Positions 51,371-60,000 of a stretch of 63,488 bases of DNA are shown here, in pieces. Source of the DNA: Zoogloeaceae bacterium (GTDB lineage: Bacteria; Pseudomonadota; Gammaproteobacteria; Burkholderiales; Rhodocyclaceae). Below the pieces are notes generated by a model. That model saw nothing but the letters and a program-made list of their open reading frames with translations. It searched no databases and had not been told where the DNA came from. Location of the stretch: NCBI GenBank assembly GCA_031287525.1, contig JAITSU010000092.1:1-63488 (forward strand). The letters run 5' to 3'. Position 1 is the first letter of the stretch; each line of letters starts with the position of its first letter. A program made the position numbers and the translations under genes.

Positions 51371-51398
51371 GCTTTTTATTCCCACCACGGCATCGCGT

Positions 51399-51424
51399 CC
51401 CGGTTTTCCGGGTGCGGTGCCGCA
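51399..51424. repeat. Two small adjacent hairpins between petC and sspA
   Basis: CCCGG-TTTT-CCGGG and TGCGG-TG-CCGCA lie side by side upstream of sspA. There is no T-run, so transcription may continue into sspA with partial attenuation. Confidence 0.35.
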
Positions 51425-51445
51425 TCGTTTTCAGGTCAACCGCTT

Positions 51446-52042
51446 ATGATGAATCTTTATTCAGGAACAACCGATCCTTTCAGCCATCGCTGCCGCATCG
51501 TGCTTTATGAAAAAGGCATGGATTTTCAGATCATTGATGTGGATATGTTCAACAAGCCGGAAGAGCTGGCGGCGGTTAATCCGCACAACCGTGTGCCGGT
51601 GCTGGTCGAACGCGATCTGGTGCTCTACGAACCCAATATCATCAACGAATACATTGATGAGCGTTTTCCGCATCCGCAACTGATGCCGCCCGACCCCATC
51701 ATGCGGGCGCGGGCGCGGCAACTGCTGTCCGGCATGGAGCGAGAGATTTTCAGCTTCATCGAACCCGTCGAAAAGAATCTGAAAGGCGCTGACAAGGCAA
51801 AAAAGGAAATCGGCGCGCGCCTCACCGAACTGACGCCCATTTTCAGCAAGCAGAAATTCATGCTGGGCGACGACTTTTCCATGCTCGACGTGGCGGTTGC
51901 TCCATTGCTGTGGCGGCTCGACCATTACGGCATCGGGCTGGGCAAGACGGCTGCGCCCCTGATGAAATACGCGGAACGCATTTTCAGCCGACAGGGGTTT
52001 ATCGACGCCTTGACGCCTTCCGAAAAAGCGATGCGGAAATAA
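51446..52042 (+). CDS. sspA: Stringent starvation protein A (GST-fold RNA polymerase-associated)
   Basis: A 198-residue glutathione-S-transferase-fold protein that binds RNA polymerase under starvation. N-terminal thioredoxin-like half: MNLYSGTTDPFSHRCRIVLYEKGMDF, then NPHNRVPVLVERDLVLYEPNIINEYIDERFPHPQL. The C-terminal helical half contains MLGDDFSMLDVAVAPLLWRLDHYGI. The petABC-sspA-sspB order is the usual betaproteobacterial one. One of two adjacent ATG codons begins it. Confidence 0.94.
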   Translation: MMNLYSGTTDPFSHRCRIVLYEKGMDFQIIDVDMFNKPEELAAVNPHNRVPVLVERDLVLYEPNIINEYIDERFPHPQLMPPDPIMRARARQLLSGMEREIFSFIEPVEKNLKGADKAKKEIGARLTELTPIFSKQKFMLGDDFSMLDVAVAPLLWRLDHYGIGLGKTAAPLMKYAERIFSRQGFIDALTPSEKAMRK

Positions 52043-52043
52043 A

Positions 52044-52451
52044 ATGAACGCCGAGCAACTGCCCGCCACCAAGCCCTACCTCGTGCGCGCCATCTGGGAA
52101 TGGTGCGAAGACAACGGCTTTACGCCCTATCTGGCGGTGGCGGTGGACGCCTCCTGCCGCGTGCCGCAGGAATTCGTCAAGGAAGGTCAGATTGTGCTCA
52201 ACATTGCCGCCGACGCGACGCACAAGCTGCAAATGCAGAATGACTACGTGGGTTTTCAGGCGCGTTTCGGTGGCGTGGCGCGGGAAGTTTACGTGCCGAT
52301 TGAGCGTATCGCGGCGATTTACGCCCGCGAAAACAGCAATGGCATGGCGTTCGAGGTGGAAACAGCCGCAATATCCGCTGCGCCCGCAGTGGAGGAGAGC
52401 AAAGCGCCGACGCCCATTCGTGGGCGGGCGCACTTGCAGCGCGTTAAATGA
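52044..52451 (+). CDS. sspB: ClpXP protease specificity-enhancing factor SspB
   Basis: A 135-residue adaptor that delivers ssrA-tagged proteins to ClpXP. The core domain starts KPYLVRAIWEWCEDNGFTPYL and includes LNIAADATHKL and a VPIERIAAIYARENSNGMAF strand. The C-terminal ClpX-binding tail ends RGRAHLQRVK, the usual basic XB motif type. It follows sspA by one base and is closed by an intrinsic terminator. Confidence 0.94.
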   Translation: MNAEQLPATKPYLVRAIWEWCEDNGFTPYLAVAVDASCRVPQEFVKEGQIVLNIAADATHKLQMQNDYVGFQARFGGVAREVYVPIERIAAIYARENSNGMAFEVETAAISAAPAVEESKAPTPIRGRAHLQRVK

Positions 52452-52492
52452 GCGCGTAAGCATGTATCCGCGTGAGTTTGCGTAAAAATAAT

Positions 52493-52520
52493 GCCCCGTC
52501 CTGGCGCGGGGCGTTTTTTT
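52493..52520 (+). terminator. Intrinsic terminator after sspB
   Basis: GCCCCG (52493-52498) pairs with CGGGGC (52507-52512), followed by GTTTTTTT. It lies 40 bp after sspB and is a good Rho-independent stop for the petABC-sspAB transcript. Confidence 0.85.
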
Positions 52521-52641
52521 GTCCCCCATTGTTGTGCGCGATTGTGCGAACAGGCTGATAAAACGGGGCGTTATGCATGGCATGGCGATTGCTGAACCCT
52601 TGGAGAAAAGATACGGAAGCAGAGTTGGCGCAAGGATGAAC

Positions 52642-53610
52642 ATGAATTTTTCCCACTACATCAAGGAAATCGGGCGCGGCGCGCAAGGGGCGAGCGACCT
52701 TTCCGCCGAAGACGCCGGACAACTCTATGCCGCCATTCTGGATGGTGGCATGCCGGAACTGGAACTGGGCGCCATCCTCATTGCCTTGCGCCTGAAAGGT
52801 GAAACGGCGACGGAACTGGGCGCGTTTCTGGATGCGGTGGAAGCGCGCAGCTATCGGCTGGAAGCGCCCGTTGGCGAGATTCGTCCGGTCGTCCTGCCGT
52901 CCTACAATGGCGCGCGACGCGGCGTCAACCTGACGCCGTTACTGGCGATGTTGTTGCATCGTTTCGGTGTGCCGGTGCTGGTGCATGGGCTGCTCGAAAG
53001 TTTTGCTCGCGTCAGTTCGGCGCAGGTCTTCCGTGAATTGGGCGTGATGCCCGCCGCCAGTCTGCAACAGGCGCAACAGGCGCTCGATCAGGAAGGGCTT
53101 GCCTTTGCGCCGCTGTCCGTCTTCTCGCCCGCGCTGGCGGAGCAACTGGCGCTGCGCGCCCGCCTCGGTGTGCGCCATTGCGCGCACAGTCTGGTCAAAA
53201 TGCTGGATCCGTTGGGTGGCGCGGGTTTACTGATTGCGGCGGCGACGCATCCGCATTATCTGGACATCATGCGAGAAATACTGTCTGCCAGAAACCGCGC
53301 GGCGCTGCTGCTGCGGGCGACGGAAGGCGAGCCGTTCGCCAATCCGCAACGACGCCCCAGGCTCGAATTGCTGCGCGACGGCAACAGCCAGACTTTGTTT
53401 GAGGCGGAAGGCGGCAGCATCAAAACCTCGTCGCAACTGCCGGAAGACGCCGACGCCCGTAGCGCGGCGGAATGGATAACCAAGGTGCTGGACAAAAAAC
53501 TGCCCGTACCCCTGCCGCTGGCGAATCAGTTGGTATGCTGCCTCTACGCCAGCGGTTCTGCCCGCGACCTGAACGAAGCCAAGGCGCGCGTGGCGGCAGG
53601 GGGCATCTGA
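52642..53610 (+). CDS. ybiB: YbiB-family (TrpD2-like) DNA-binding protein
   Basis: A 322-residue protein with the fold of anthranilate phosphoribosyltransferase: MNFSHYIKEIGRGAQGASDLSAEDA at the N-terminus, GGMPELELGAILIALRLKGE, then VLPSYNGARRGVNLTPLLAMLLHRFG. The glycosyltransferase family 3 helical domain is evident. YbiB binds nucleic acid in E. coli and lacks TrpD activity. ATG at 52642 is preferred because AAGGA lies at proper distance; ATG at 52636 is close. It follows the sspB terminator and precedes cbiX by one base. Confidence 0.85.
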   Translation: MNFSHYIKEIGRGAQGASDLSAEDAGQLYAAILDGGMPELELGAILIALRLKGETATELGAFLDAVEARSYRLEAPVGEIRPVVLPSYNGARRGVNLTPLLAMLLHRFGVPVLVHGLLESFARVSSAQVFRELGVMPAASLQQAQQALDQEGLAFAPLSVFSPALAEQLALRARLGVRHCAHSLVKMLDPLGGAGLLIAAATHPHYLDIMREILSARNRAALLLRATEGEPFANPQRRPRLELLRDGNSQTLFEAEGGSIKTSSQLPEDADARSAAEWITKVLDKKLPVPLPLANQLVCCLYASGSARDLNEAKARVAAGGI

Positions 53611-53611
53611 T

Positions 53612-53983
53612 ATGCAGCCCCGCGCCCTGATTTTGCTCGGTCACGGCGCGCGCGATGAGCAATGGGCATTGCCCCTGCAAAACGTGCAAGCGCACATCCG
53701 CGCCGCACATCCGAGCTTTCGGGTGGAACTCGCCTTTCTCGATTTCATCGCCCCCGACCTGCCGACGCGGGTGGCGGAACTGGCGGCGGCGGGCATGGCG
53801 CGCATCATTATCCTGCCCATGTTCATCGCTGCGGGCGGACATCTCAAACGCGACCTGCCGGAACAGGTCGCCGCGTTGCAAGCGCATTACCCGCAGCTTC
53901 ATCTGGAACTCGTTGAAGCCATCGGCATGGCAACAAGCGTACAGACAGCGATGGCACAGGAAGCCGCGCGCTATCTTGCATGA
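53612..53983 (+). CDS. CbiX/SirB-family small chelatase
   Basis: A 123-residue single-domain cobalt/iron chelatase-like protein. LGHGARD (residues 9-15) supplies the catalytic-face histidine, and IAAGGHLKRDLP the second (CbiX-type H). Single-domain CbiX(S) proteins insert cobalt or iron into sirohydrochlorin in siroheme or cobalamin synthesis. It is one base after ybiB, a common pairing in betaproteobacteria. Confidence 0.88.
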   Translation: MQPRALILLGHGARDEQWALPLQNVQAHIRAAHPSFRVELAFLDFIAPDLPTRVAELAAAGMARIIILPMFIAAGGHLKRDLPEQVAALQAHYPQLHLELVEAIGMATSVQTAMAQEAARYLA

Positions 53984-54079
53984 TTTCGATTGGGTAAAAC
54001 ATGAAGTTTGTGACGATGATGTGCGGGAAAATGATTTATGGTGCCCGTTTTTGATTTAAACTGTGTCGTCTAGCTACGT

Positions 54080-54865
54080 ATGCCAATGTCTGAAATACAA
54101 ATTATGCAATACCATCCGTTAGAACTTGAAGCGCGTGACGCCCACGGTCAATATCTGCTGCATTCGCAGACCGAAATCCGTTTTGTGCTGCGCGAAGTCC
54201 TGAACAAGGGCTGTATGCTGACTGTGTATTTTGACATGGGGCAATCCTTTTTTCTGACCTCCCTGCTGGAAGTGACCCCCAATGGTATCGTGCTCGATTA
54301 TGGCAGCGATGAGAGCGTCAATCATCGGGCGCTACATGCCCAGAGCCTGATTTGTACGACGAGCGTGGATCGGGTCAAGGTGCAATTTGCCCTGCCGGGG
54401 GTGAGAACCATTCAGTTTGAAGGCAGGTCGGCGTTTGTGAGCGCTTTGCCGGATGAGTTGCTGCGCTTGCAGCGGCGCGAATACTTCCGCGTCAGCACCC
54501 CGATTGCCAAGCCGCTCTGCTGCGATGTGCCCATCGTTGTCGATAACGAGCCATTTCTTCTGCAATTACCCTTGCTGGACATCAGCGCGGGCGGTTTTGG
54601 TCTGATGGCGAACACTGATCAGGTGGGGTTTTTCAATCCGGGGCGGGTTTTTGAAGATTGTGTGCTCCCCCTGCCGGATACCGCGCCCATCCATTTGAAC
54701 ATGCGGGTACGCAATGTTTTTGAAGTCACCAACCGCGTCGGCAGCCGCTACATTCGGGCTGGCTGCGAATATCTTAATTTGCCGGGGCTGCCACTGAATC
54801 ATATCCAGCGTTACATCACGCACCTAGAACGGGAGCGCAAGGCGCGGGAAAACGGGTTGGAGTAA
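54080..54865 (+). CDS. ycgR: YcgR-like flagellar brake protein (PilZ domain)
   Basis: A 261-residue two-domain protein. The N-terminal YcgR domain (about 10-115) includes EIRFVLREVLNKGCMLTVYFDMGQSFFLTSLLEV. The C-terminal PilZ domain (about 120-245) has the c-di-GMP-binding LRLQRREYFRV (RxxxR) and DISAGGFGL (D-x-S-x-x-G). YcgR slows the flagellar motor at high c-di-GMP. Its presence beside fliE and fleR suits that role, and the HD-GYP phosphodiesterase elsewhere in the window could set its ligand level. Confidence 0.88.
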   Translation: MPMSEIQIMQYHPLELEARDAHGQYLLHSQTEIRFVLREVLNKGCMLTVYFDMGQSFFLTSLLEVTPNGIVLDYGSDESVNHRALHAQSLICTTSVDRVKVQFALPGVRTIQFEGRSAFVSALPDELLRLQRREYFRVSTPIAKPLCCDVPIVVDNEPFLLQLPLLDISAGGFGLMANTDQVGFFNPGRVFEDCVLPLPDTAPIHLNMRVRNVFEVTNRVGSRYIRAGCEYLNLPGLPLNHIQRYITHLERERKARENGLE

Positions 54866-55008
54866 TTCAGGTGTCAGGGGGCAGGTGTCAGGAGTGAGTG
54901 ACGCTTCGCGTCATGGGAATGCGTTTGCAAGCGAGGGGTTTTCAAGGGTTTGAATTTTTCTGCGGCGGCAGCCGCCAACACTGCTGTCACCTGCCCCCTG
55001 ATTCCTGA
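54866..55008. repeat. Inverted CAGGTGTCAGG-type repeat element
   Basis: The left arm is CAGGTGTCAGGGGGCAGGTGTCAGG (54868-54892); the right arm (54985-55008, TGTCACCTGCCCCCTGATTCC) is its approximate complement. Between are GTGACGCTTCGCGTCA and GCGGCGGCAGCCGC hairpins. It fills the whole gap between ycgR and fliE. Confidence 0.7.
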
Positions 55009-55012
55009 TAAA

Positions 55013-55339
55013 TCAGACCTGCATGTTCATCACTTCCTGATAGGCGGTTGCCAGACGGTTTCTGACCTGCACCATTTCCTGAAAGGAGATGGAAGCGGTT
55101 TGCAGCGCCACCATGACTTCGTGCAAATTCTGGTCGCTGTTGCCAGCGGCAAGATTTTCCGCCATTTGCGCCGCCTGTTTCTGCGCGCTGTTAACCTGGT
55201 CAATCGAATTCTTCAAAACCTGCGCGAAACCGCCGCCGCCTGCCGCCGTCGTTTCCGCCGGTTTTGCCGCGTCACCCGTCGCTTGCGCCGCCGTGCTTCG
55301 CAAGAGATCCAGCATTTGTCCAATGCCTTGTGTGTCCAT
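55013..55339 (-). CDS. fliE: Flagellar hook-basal body protein FliE
   Basis: A 108-residue rod/MS-ring junction protein. The family C-terminus is clear: NSIDQVNSAQKQAAQMAENLAAG, then HEVMVALQTASISFQEMVQVRNRLATAYQEVMNMQV. It is exported through the flagellar apparatus and has no signal peptide. It is not followed by fliF here; its usual operon partners lie elsewhere. A consensus sigma-54 promoter lies 55 bp upstream. Confidence 0.95.
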   Translation of the reverse strand: MDTQGIGQMLDLLRSTAAQATGDAAKPAETTAAGGGGFAQVLKNSIDQVNSAQKQAAQMAENLAAGNSDQNLHEVMVALQTASISFQEMVQVRNRLATAYQEVMNMQV

Positions 55340-55393
55340 GATGAAACTCCGATAAATCTGTTGTGGCGTGGGGTTGCCTCTGTCTTATCTAAA

Positions 55394-55409
55394 AGCAAGT
55401 TCCAAGCCA
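55394..55409 (-). promoter_or_regulatory. Sigma-54 promoter for fliE
   Basis: On the minus strand TGGC-TTGGAAC-TTGCT matches the sigma-54 -24/-12 consensus (TGGC-N7-TTGCW) exactly in its key positions. It lies between the fleR stop and fliE start, right beside the gene for a sigma-54 activator. Confidence 0.75.
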
Positions 55410-55415
55410 GAACGC

Positions 55416-56828
55416 TCAATCCTGAAAATAGCCTTCTTCCTTATACTGCTTTAACTTGTAGCGCAGGGTGCGTTCGGAAATGCCCAAACGCTCAACGGCT
55501 GCTTTGCGGGAACCCCTGACTTCCGCGAGGATTTTCAAAATGTGTTCCCGTTCCAGGTCCTTCATATTCATATTATCGGCATTTTTTTCGGGATTGCCCA
55601 ATTTATTTACCGCGAAGTTGTCCGCAAACGGGGGCGGGAAGGCAACAGCGGCGGCGGGCGTTGCTGGCGCGACGGCACTAATCGCGCCCATCGCGCCGTC
55701 GGCAAGCCCCAGATTTTCCGTGCCGATGGCGTTGGCGGGGGCGAGAATCATCGCCCGTTGCACGACATTTTCCAGTTCCCGCACATTGCCCGCCCAAGTG
55801 TGCGCGGTCAGCGCCGCTTCGGCGGCGGGCGTAAAACTCATGCCCTGCCGCCCGACCCGCGAACCGTGTTCGAGCAAAAAATGACGCGCCAGCGGCACGA
55901 TGTCGGCGGGACGCTGGCGCAGCGCCGGAATGAGAATGGGGAAAACATTGAGCCGGTAATAAAGGTCTTCCCGAAACACGCCCCGCCGCACGGCTTCCGC
56001 CATGTCGCGGTTGGACGTGGCGATGATGCGGATATTGAGACTCACCGGCTTCTTGCCGCCGACCCGTTCCACCTCGCGTTCCTGCAACACCCTGAGCAGC
56101 TTGGCTTGCAGGGCAAGCGGCATTTCCGTGACCTCATCCAGCAACAAAGTGCCATCCTGCGCCTGCTCGAATTTGCCCGCCTGCGCGGTCTGCGCGCCAG
56201 TGAACGCGCCTTTCTCGTAGCCGAACAGGGTGGCTTCGAGCAGACTTTCGGGAATGGCGGCGCAGTTGATGGCGACGAAAGGCCCGCCTTTGCGGGCGGA
56301 ATTCTTGTGGATGAACCGCGCCACCACTTCCTTGCCAACGCCGGATTCGCCGGTCAAAAGGACAGTCGCGTCCGTCTGCGCGACCCGTCCGGCGATGCCG
56401 AAAAGATTGAGGCTGGCGGCGTCAAATGCCACCACATCGGTGATTTCGCCGGGTTCAGGCAAGGCGTATTTTTCGATTTGCGCGATCAACGCGCCGGGTT
56501 CAAAAGGCTTCAACAAAAAGTCGCAAGCGCCGGAACGCATGGCTTCCACCGCCCTGTCCACATCGGCGTAGGCGGTCATCAGCACCACCGGCAACTGCGG
56601 ATGACGCTGACGGATTTCTTTCAAAAGCGTGATGCCATCCATCGGCATCATGCGGACATCGCTGATAACGATGGAGATTTTTTGCGTATTCAGAATCTCC
56701 AGCGCCCCGGCCCCGCCGGGTGCGCTGAAAACCGCGCGTCCCGCCAGTTCCAGCGTGTCGCAAATCGCCTCACGCAGCCCGGCGTCGTCTTCCACAATCA
56801 AAATGGTTTGCTTCTCGGTGGCGCTCAT
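55416..56828 (-). CDS. fleR: FleR/FlrC-type sigma-54-dependent response regulator
   Basis: A 470-residue activator. The receiver domain (about 8-120) has IVEDDAGLRE and VISDVRMMPMDG (phosphorylated Asp). The AAA+ domain (about 145-375) has Walker A GESGVGKE, the sigma-54 contact loop YEKGAFTGAQ and Walker B DGTLLLDEV. The C-terminal Fis-like helix-turn-helix ends RLGISERTLRYKLKQYKEEGYFQD. ATG at 56828 (MSATEKQTILIVEDD) is chosen because the receiver starts there. No sensor kinase (fleS) lies upstream; the next gene in that direction is foreign. It probably drives the sigma-54 promoter of fliE. Confidence 0.92.
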   Translation of the reverse strand: MSATEKQTILIVEDDAGLREAICDTLELAGRAVFSAPGGAGALEILNTQKISIVISDVRMMPMDGITLLKEIRQRHPQLPVVLMTAYADVDRAVEAMRSGACDFLLKPFEPGALIAQIEKYALPEPGEITDVVAFDAASLNLFGIAGRVAQTDATVLLTGESGVGKEVVARFIHKNSARKGGPFVAINCAAIPESLLEATLFGYEKGAFTGAQTAQAGKFEQAQDGTLLLDEVTEMPLALQAKLLRVLQEREVERVGGKKPVSLNIRIIATSNRDMAEAVRRGVFREDLYYRLNVFPILIPALRQRPADIVPLARHFLLEHGSRVGRQGMSFTPAAEAALTAHTWAGNVRELENVVQRAMILAPANAIGTENLGLADGAMGAISAVAPATPAAAVAFPPPFADNFAVNKLGNPEKNADNMNMKDLEREHILKILAEVRGSRKAAVERLGISERTLRYKLKQYKEEGYFQD

Positions 56829-57022
56829 GGATTGCTCTCGTCTTCGTATTCCGCAGAGAATCGAGATTGTACACGGCTTGCGCGATGCCGCTCTACCAAT
56901 GGCGACGCAGAGCTTCACAGGGGCGCTTATCAATCGCCCGCCGCGCCGACGACAGAGCAACCCCTGCGATCATCACGCCGGAACATGGTATAAAGCAGAC
57001 CGTTAAATGACGAACAGCAAGC

Positions 57023-60000
57023 ATGATTAACGAACATTCTTTCAAGGCGCTGCTCCCTTCGCTCGGCTTTGACGCCGACGCAAGCGGCAATATTTTCTCC
57101 AAACGGGTCAATGATTCGGCGGGCAGCTTGTTCGCTGGTGAAATGAAAGCCGATTTTGTCAGAAAGGAGCTTGTCTATCCCGAAGACAGTGGCTTGAAGG
57201 TCAACGGACGCCAAACCTGCAACTTCTCTGCCCCTGAAAACTTTGTCGTCTTCGAGTGCGTTCATCGCCTTCTCGCGCAGGGCTACCAGCCCGCGCACAT
57301 CGAGCTTGAACATTCCGTTACGGTTGGGCATGGCGCCAGCGGCGGTCGGCTCGACATCTGGGTTAAGGACAACGACGGCAAATCCCTGCTCATCATCGAA
57401 TGCAAGACCGCCGGAAAAGAGTTCGAGGACGCATGGAAGGCAACGCAGGAAGATGGCGATCAACTGTTCAGTTACGCCAACGCCCTTGACAGCAAAACAC
57501 CGTTCGTCGCGCTCTACGCCTCGGATTGGGACGGCTCGGAAATCGTTCCCGATTACCGTCTCATCTCCCTGCAAGACAACGAAGAATTCCTGAAAAGTCT
57601 TCCCAAAGACGCGCCAAGTTTCCAGAAAGCCGCCACAGCGAAAGAGCGATTTCGCGCGTGGACGGAAACCTACCGGCAGGATTTCACCACGCGCGGTCTT
57701 TTTGAGCCGGATATTGCCGCCTACACCATCGGCAAAACCAAATACTCAACCCGCGACTTGAAAGAAGTCGACGGCCCGGAAATCCAGAAGAAGTATCACG
57801 AATTCGCCACCATCCTGCGCCAGCACAATGTTTCCGGTCACGAAAACGCCTTTGACAAACTGGTGAATCTCTTTCTCGCCAAAATCGTGGATGAGAACAC
57901 TAACCGTGACGAATTAAAGTTTTACTGGAAGGGCGCGGCGTATGACGACGTTTTCAGCCTGACTGACCGCCTGCAATATCTCTACAAAATCGGCATGAAG
58001 GAATTTTTGGGCGAGGAAGTCACATACATCGACAACAACGACATTGAGAACGCCTTCCACCTTTTCAAGAAGGACGCGACCAAACGAACCATTCTTGCTT
58101 ACTTTCGTGAACTCAAATTTTTCACCAACAATGACTTTGCCTTTATTGATGTCCACAACGAAAAACTTTTCCACCAGAACGCAGCGGTACTCCTGAAAAT
58201 CGTCCGCATGTTGCAGGACATCCGCTTGCAGACCGAAGAATCGCACCAGTTTCTTGGCGACCTGTTCGAGGGCTTTCTGGACAAAGGCGTGAAACAGAGC
58301 GAAGGGCAATTTTTCACGCCCACGCCCATCGTCCGCTTTCTGGTTTCCGCGCTCCCATTGGAAAAACTCGTCTCCGAAATGCCCAAACCGCCCCGCGTCA
58401 TCGACTACGCTTGTGGCGCGGGTCACTTTCTCAACGAATACTGCCACCGGATTTTCCCGTTCGTCCGCAAAAAGCACAGACCGGATGAAGGCGCGGAGAG
58501 TGTTCCTGACAGGGAAACTTTCCAGAAGTATTACGCCGCTGTCACCGGCATTGAAAAGGAATACCGCCTCTCCAAAGTCTCGAAGGTTTCCGCCTCAATG
58601 TATGGGCAAGACGATATCCACATCATTTACGCCGACGCGCTTGCCGCGCATCCTGATGTGGCGGATAACAGCTTTGATGTTCTCATTGCCAATCCGCCGT
58701 ACAGCGTCAAGGGTTTTCTCGAAACCCTTTCCGAAGCAGACCGCGCCCGCTATGACATTTTTTCCGGTAGCGACGACATCACAAAGAACAACTCCATTGA
58801 ATGTTTCTTTGTCGAACGCGCCAAACAGCTTCTTGCCCCCGGCGGCGTCGCCGCCATCATCCTGCCATCTTCGGTGCTCAGCAATACCGGCATCTACACG
58901 CGGATGCGGGAAATCCTGCTCAAATACTTTGACATTGTTGCCATCGCCGAATTCGGTAGCGGCACTTTCGGCAAGACCGGCACCAACACAGCAACCCTCT
59001 TTTTACGCCGCAAGGCGGGCAAACCCGACTTGGCGGAGCATTACCAAAACCGTGTCGAGGCATGGTTTGAGGGCGATTTTTCCAAGGATGATGAATTTGA
59101 CGATTCGCGCCTGCTCGCTGCCTACTGCGCCAAAATTGGTATCCCGCTTGACGACTACAAAACGCTGTTGGCAGGTCATCCCAACGCCGCGCTGATTGAA
59201 GCCGGAATTTTCAAGGAATATCGCAAGGCGTTCGATGCTTCCCCCGAAGTGAAGCGCATCCGGGGAAAACGCCTTTCTGCCCGATACTCGGAAGCCGACA
59301 GCGCCGCCGAACTCGAAAAAGCGTGGCTGAATTTCCTGTGCGCTATCGAAAGCGACAAACTCTATTACTTCATCCTCGCGGCGAACAATCCGCAACCCGT
59401 CGTGTTGGTGAAAAGCCCCGCCGACAACAAGGCGATGAAAACCTTTCTCGGCTACGAATGGAGTTCCCGCAAAGGCGACGAAGGCATCAAATATATTGGC
59501 GCGACAGTTTCCATTGCCGATGACGAAGATGAGGCGCTTTCGCGTAACAAAGGCATTGCCCAAATCAAGACGCCGCTTTTCAATCCCGTTGACCTTGCCG
59601 ATTCGCAGAAAATCAATTCCATTATCCGCGCCGCGTTTAACGGTAAAACTTTGCCTGTCCCCGATTCACTATCAGAGTTTGTTTCGCGCGCTCCGTTGAC
59701 AAGATTGCTGGATTTCAGCCGTGTTACGTTTGATAAGGCTTTCAAGACAATGCCTGAAACGAAAATAGAAATCACGAGCAAGTATCCGTTGGTAAAGTTA
59801 GACGGGTATGTGAATGTTGAATACGGGGACAGGATTGTTAGAAAGAGCGCCACTGGTGACAAATATCCTGTTTATGGTGGTGGTGGAGAAACATTTAGAA
59901 CTGATGAATATAACCGTGAAAGCAGGTTTATAATCTCACGTTTTGGAATGTCGCCGGAATGTGTTCGATTTATTGAAGGTAAATTTTATTTGAATGATTC

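Noticed and set aside
53995-54020. A possible sigma-28 flagellar promoter before ycgR (TAAA...GACGATGA)
   Set aside because: The spacing between the two blocks is about two bases shorter than the sigma-28 consensus.
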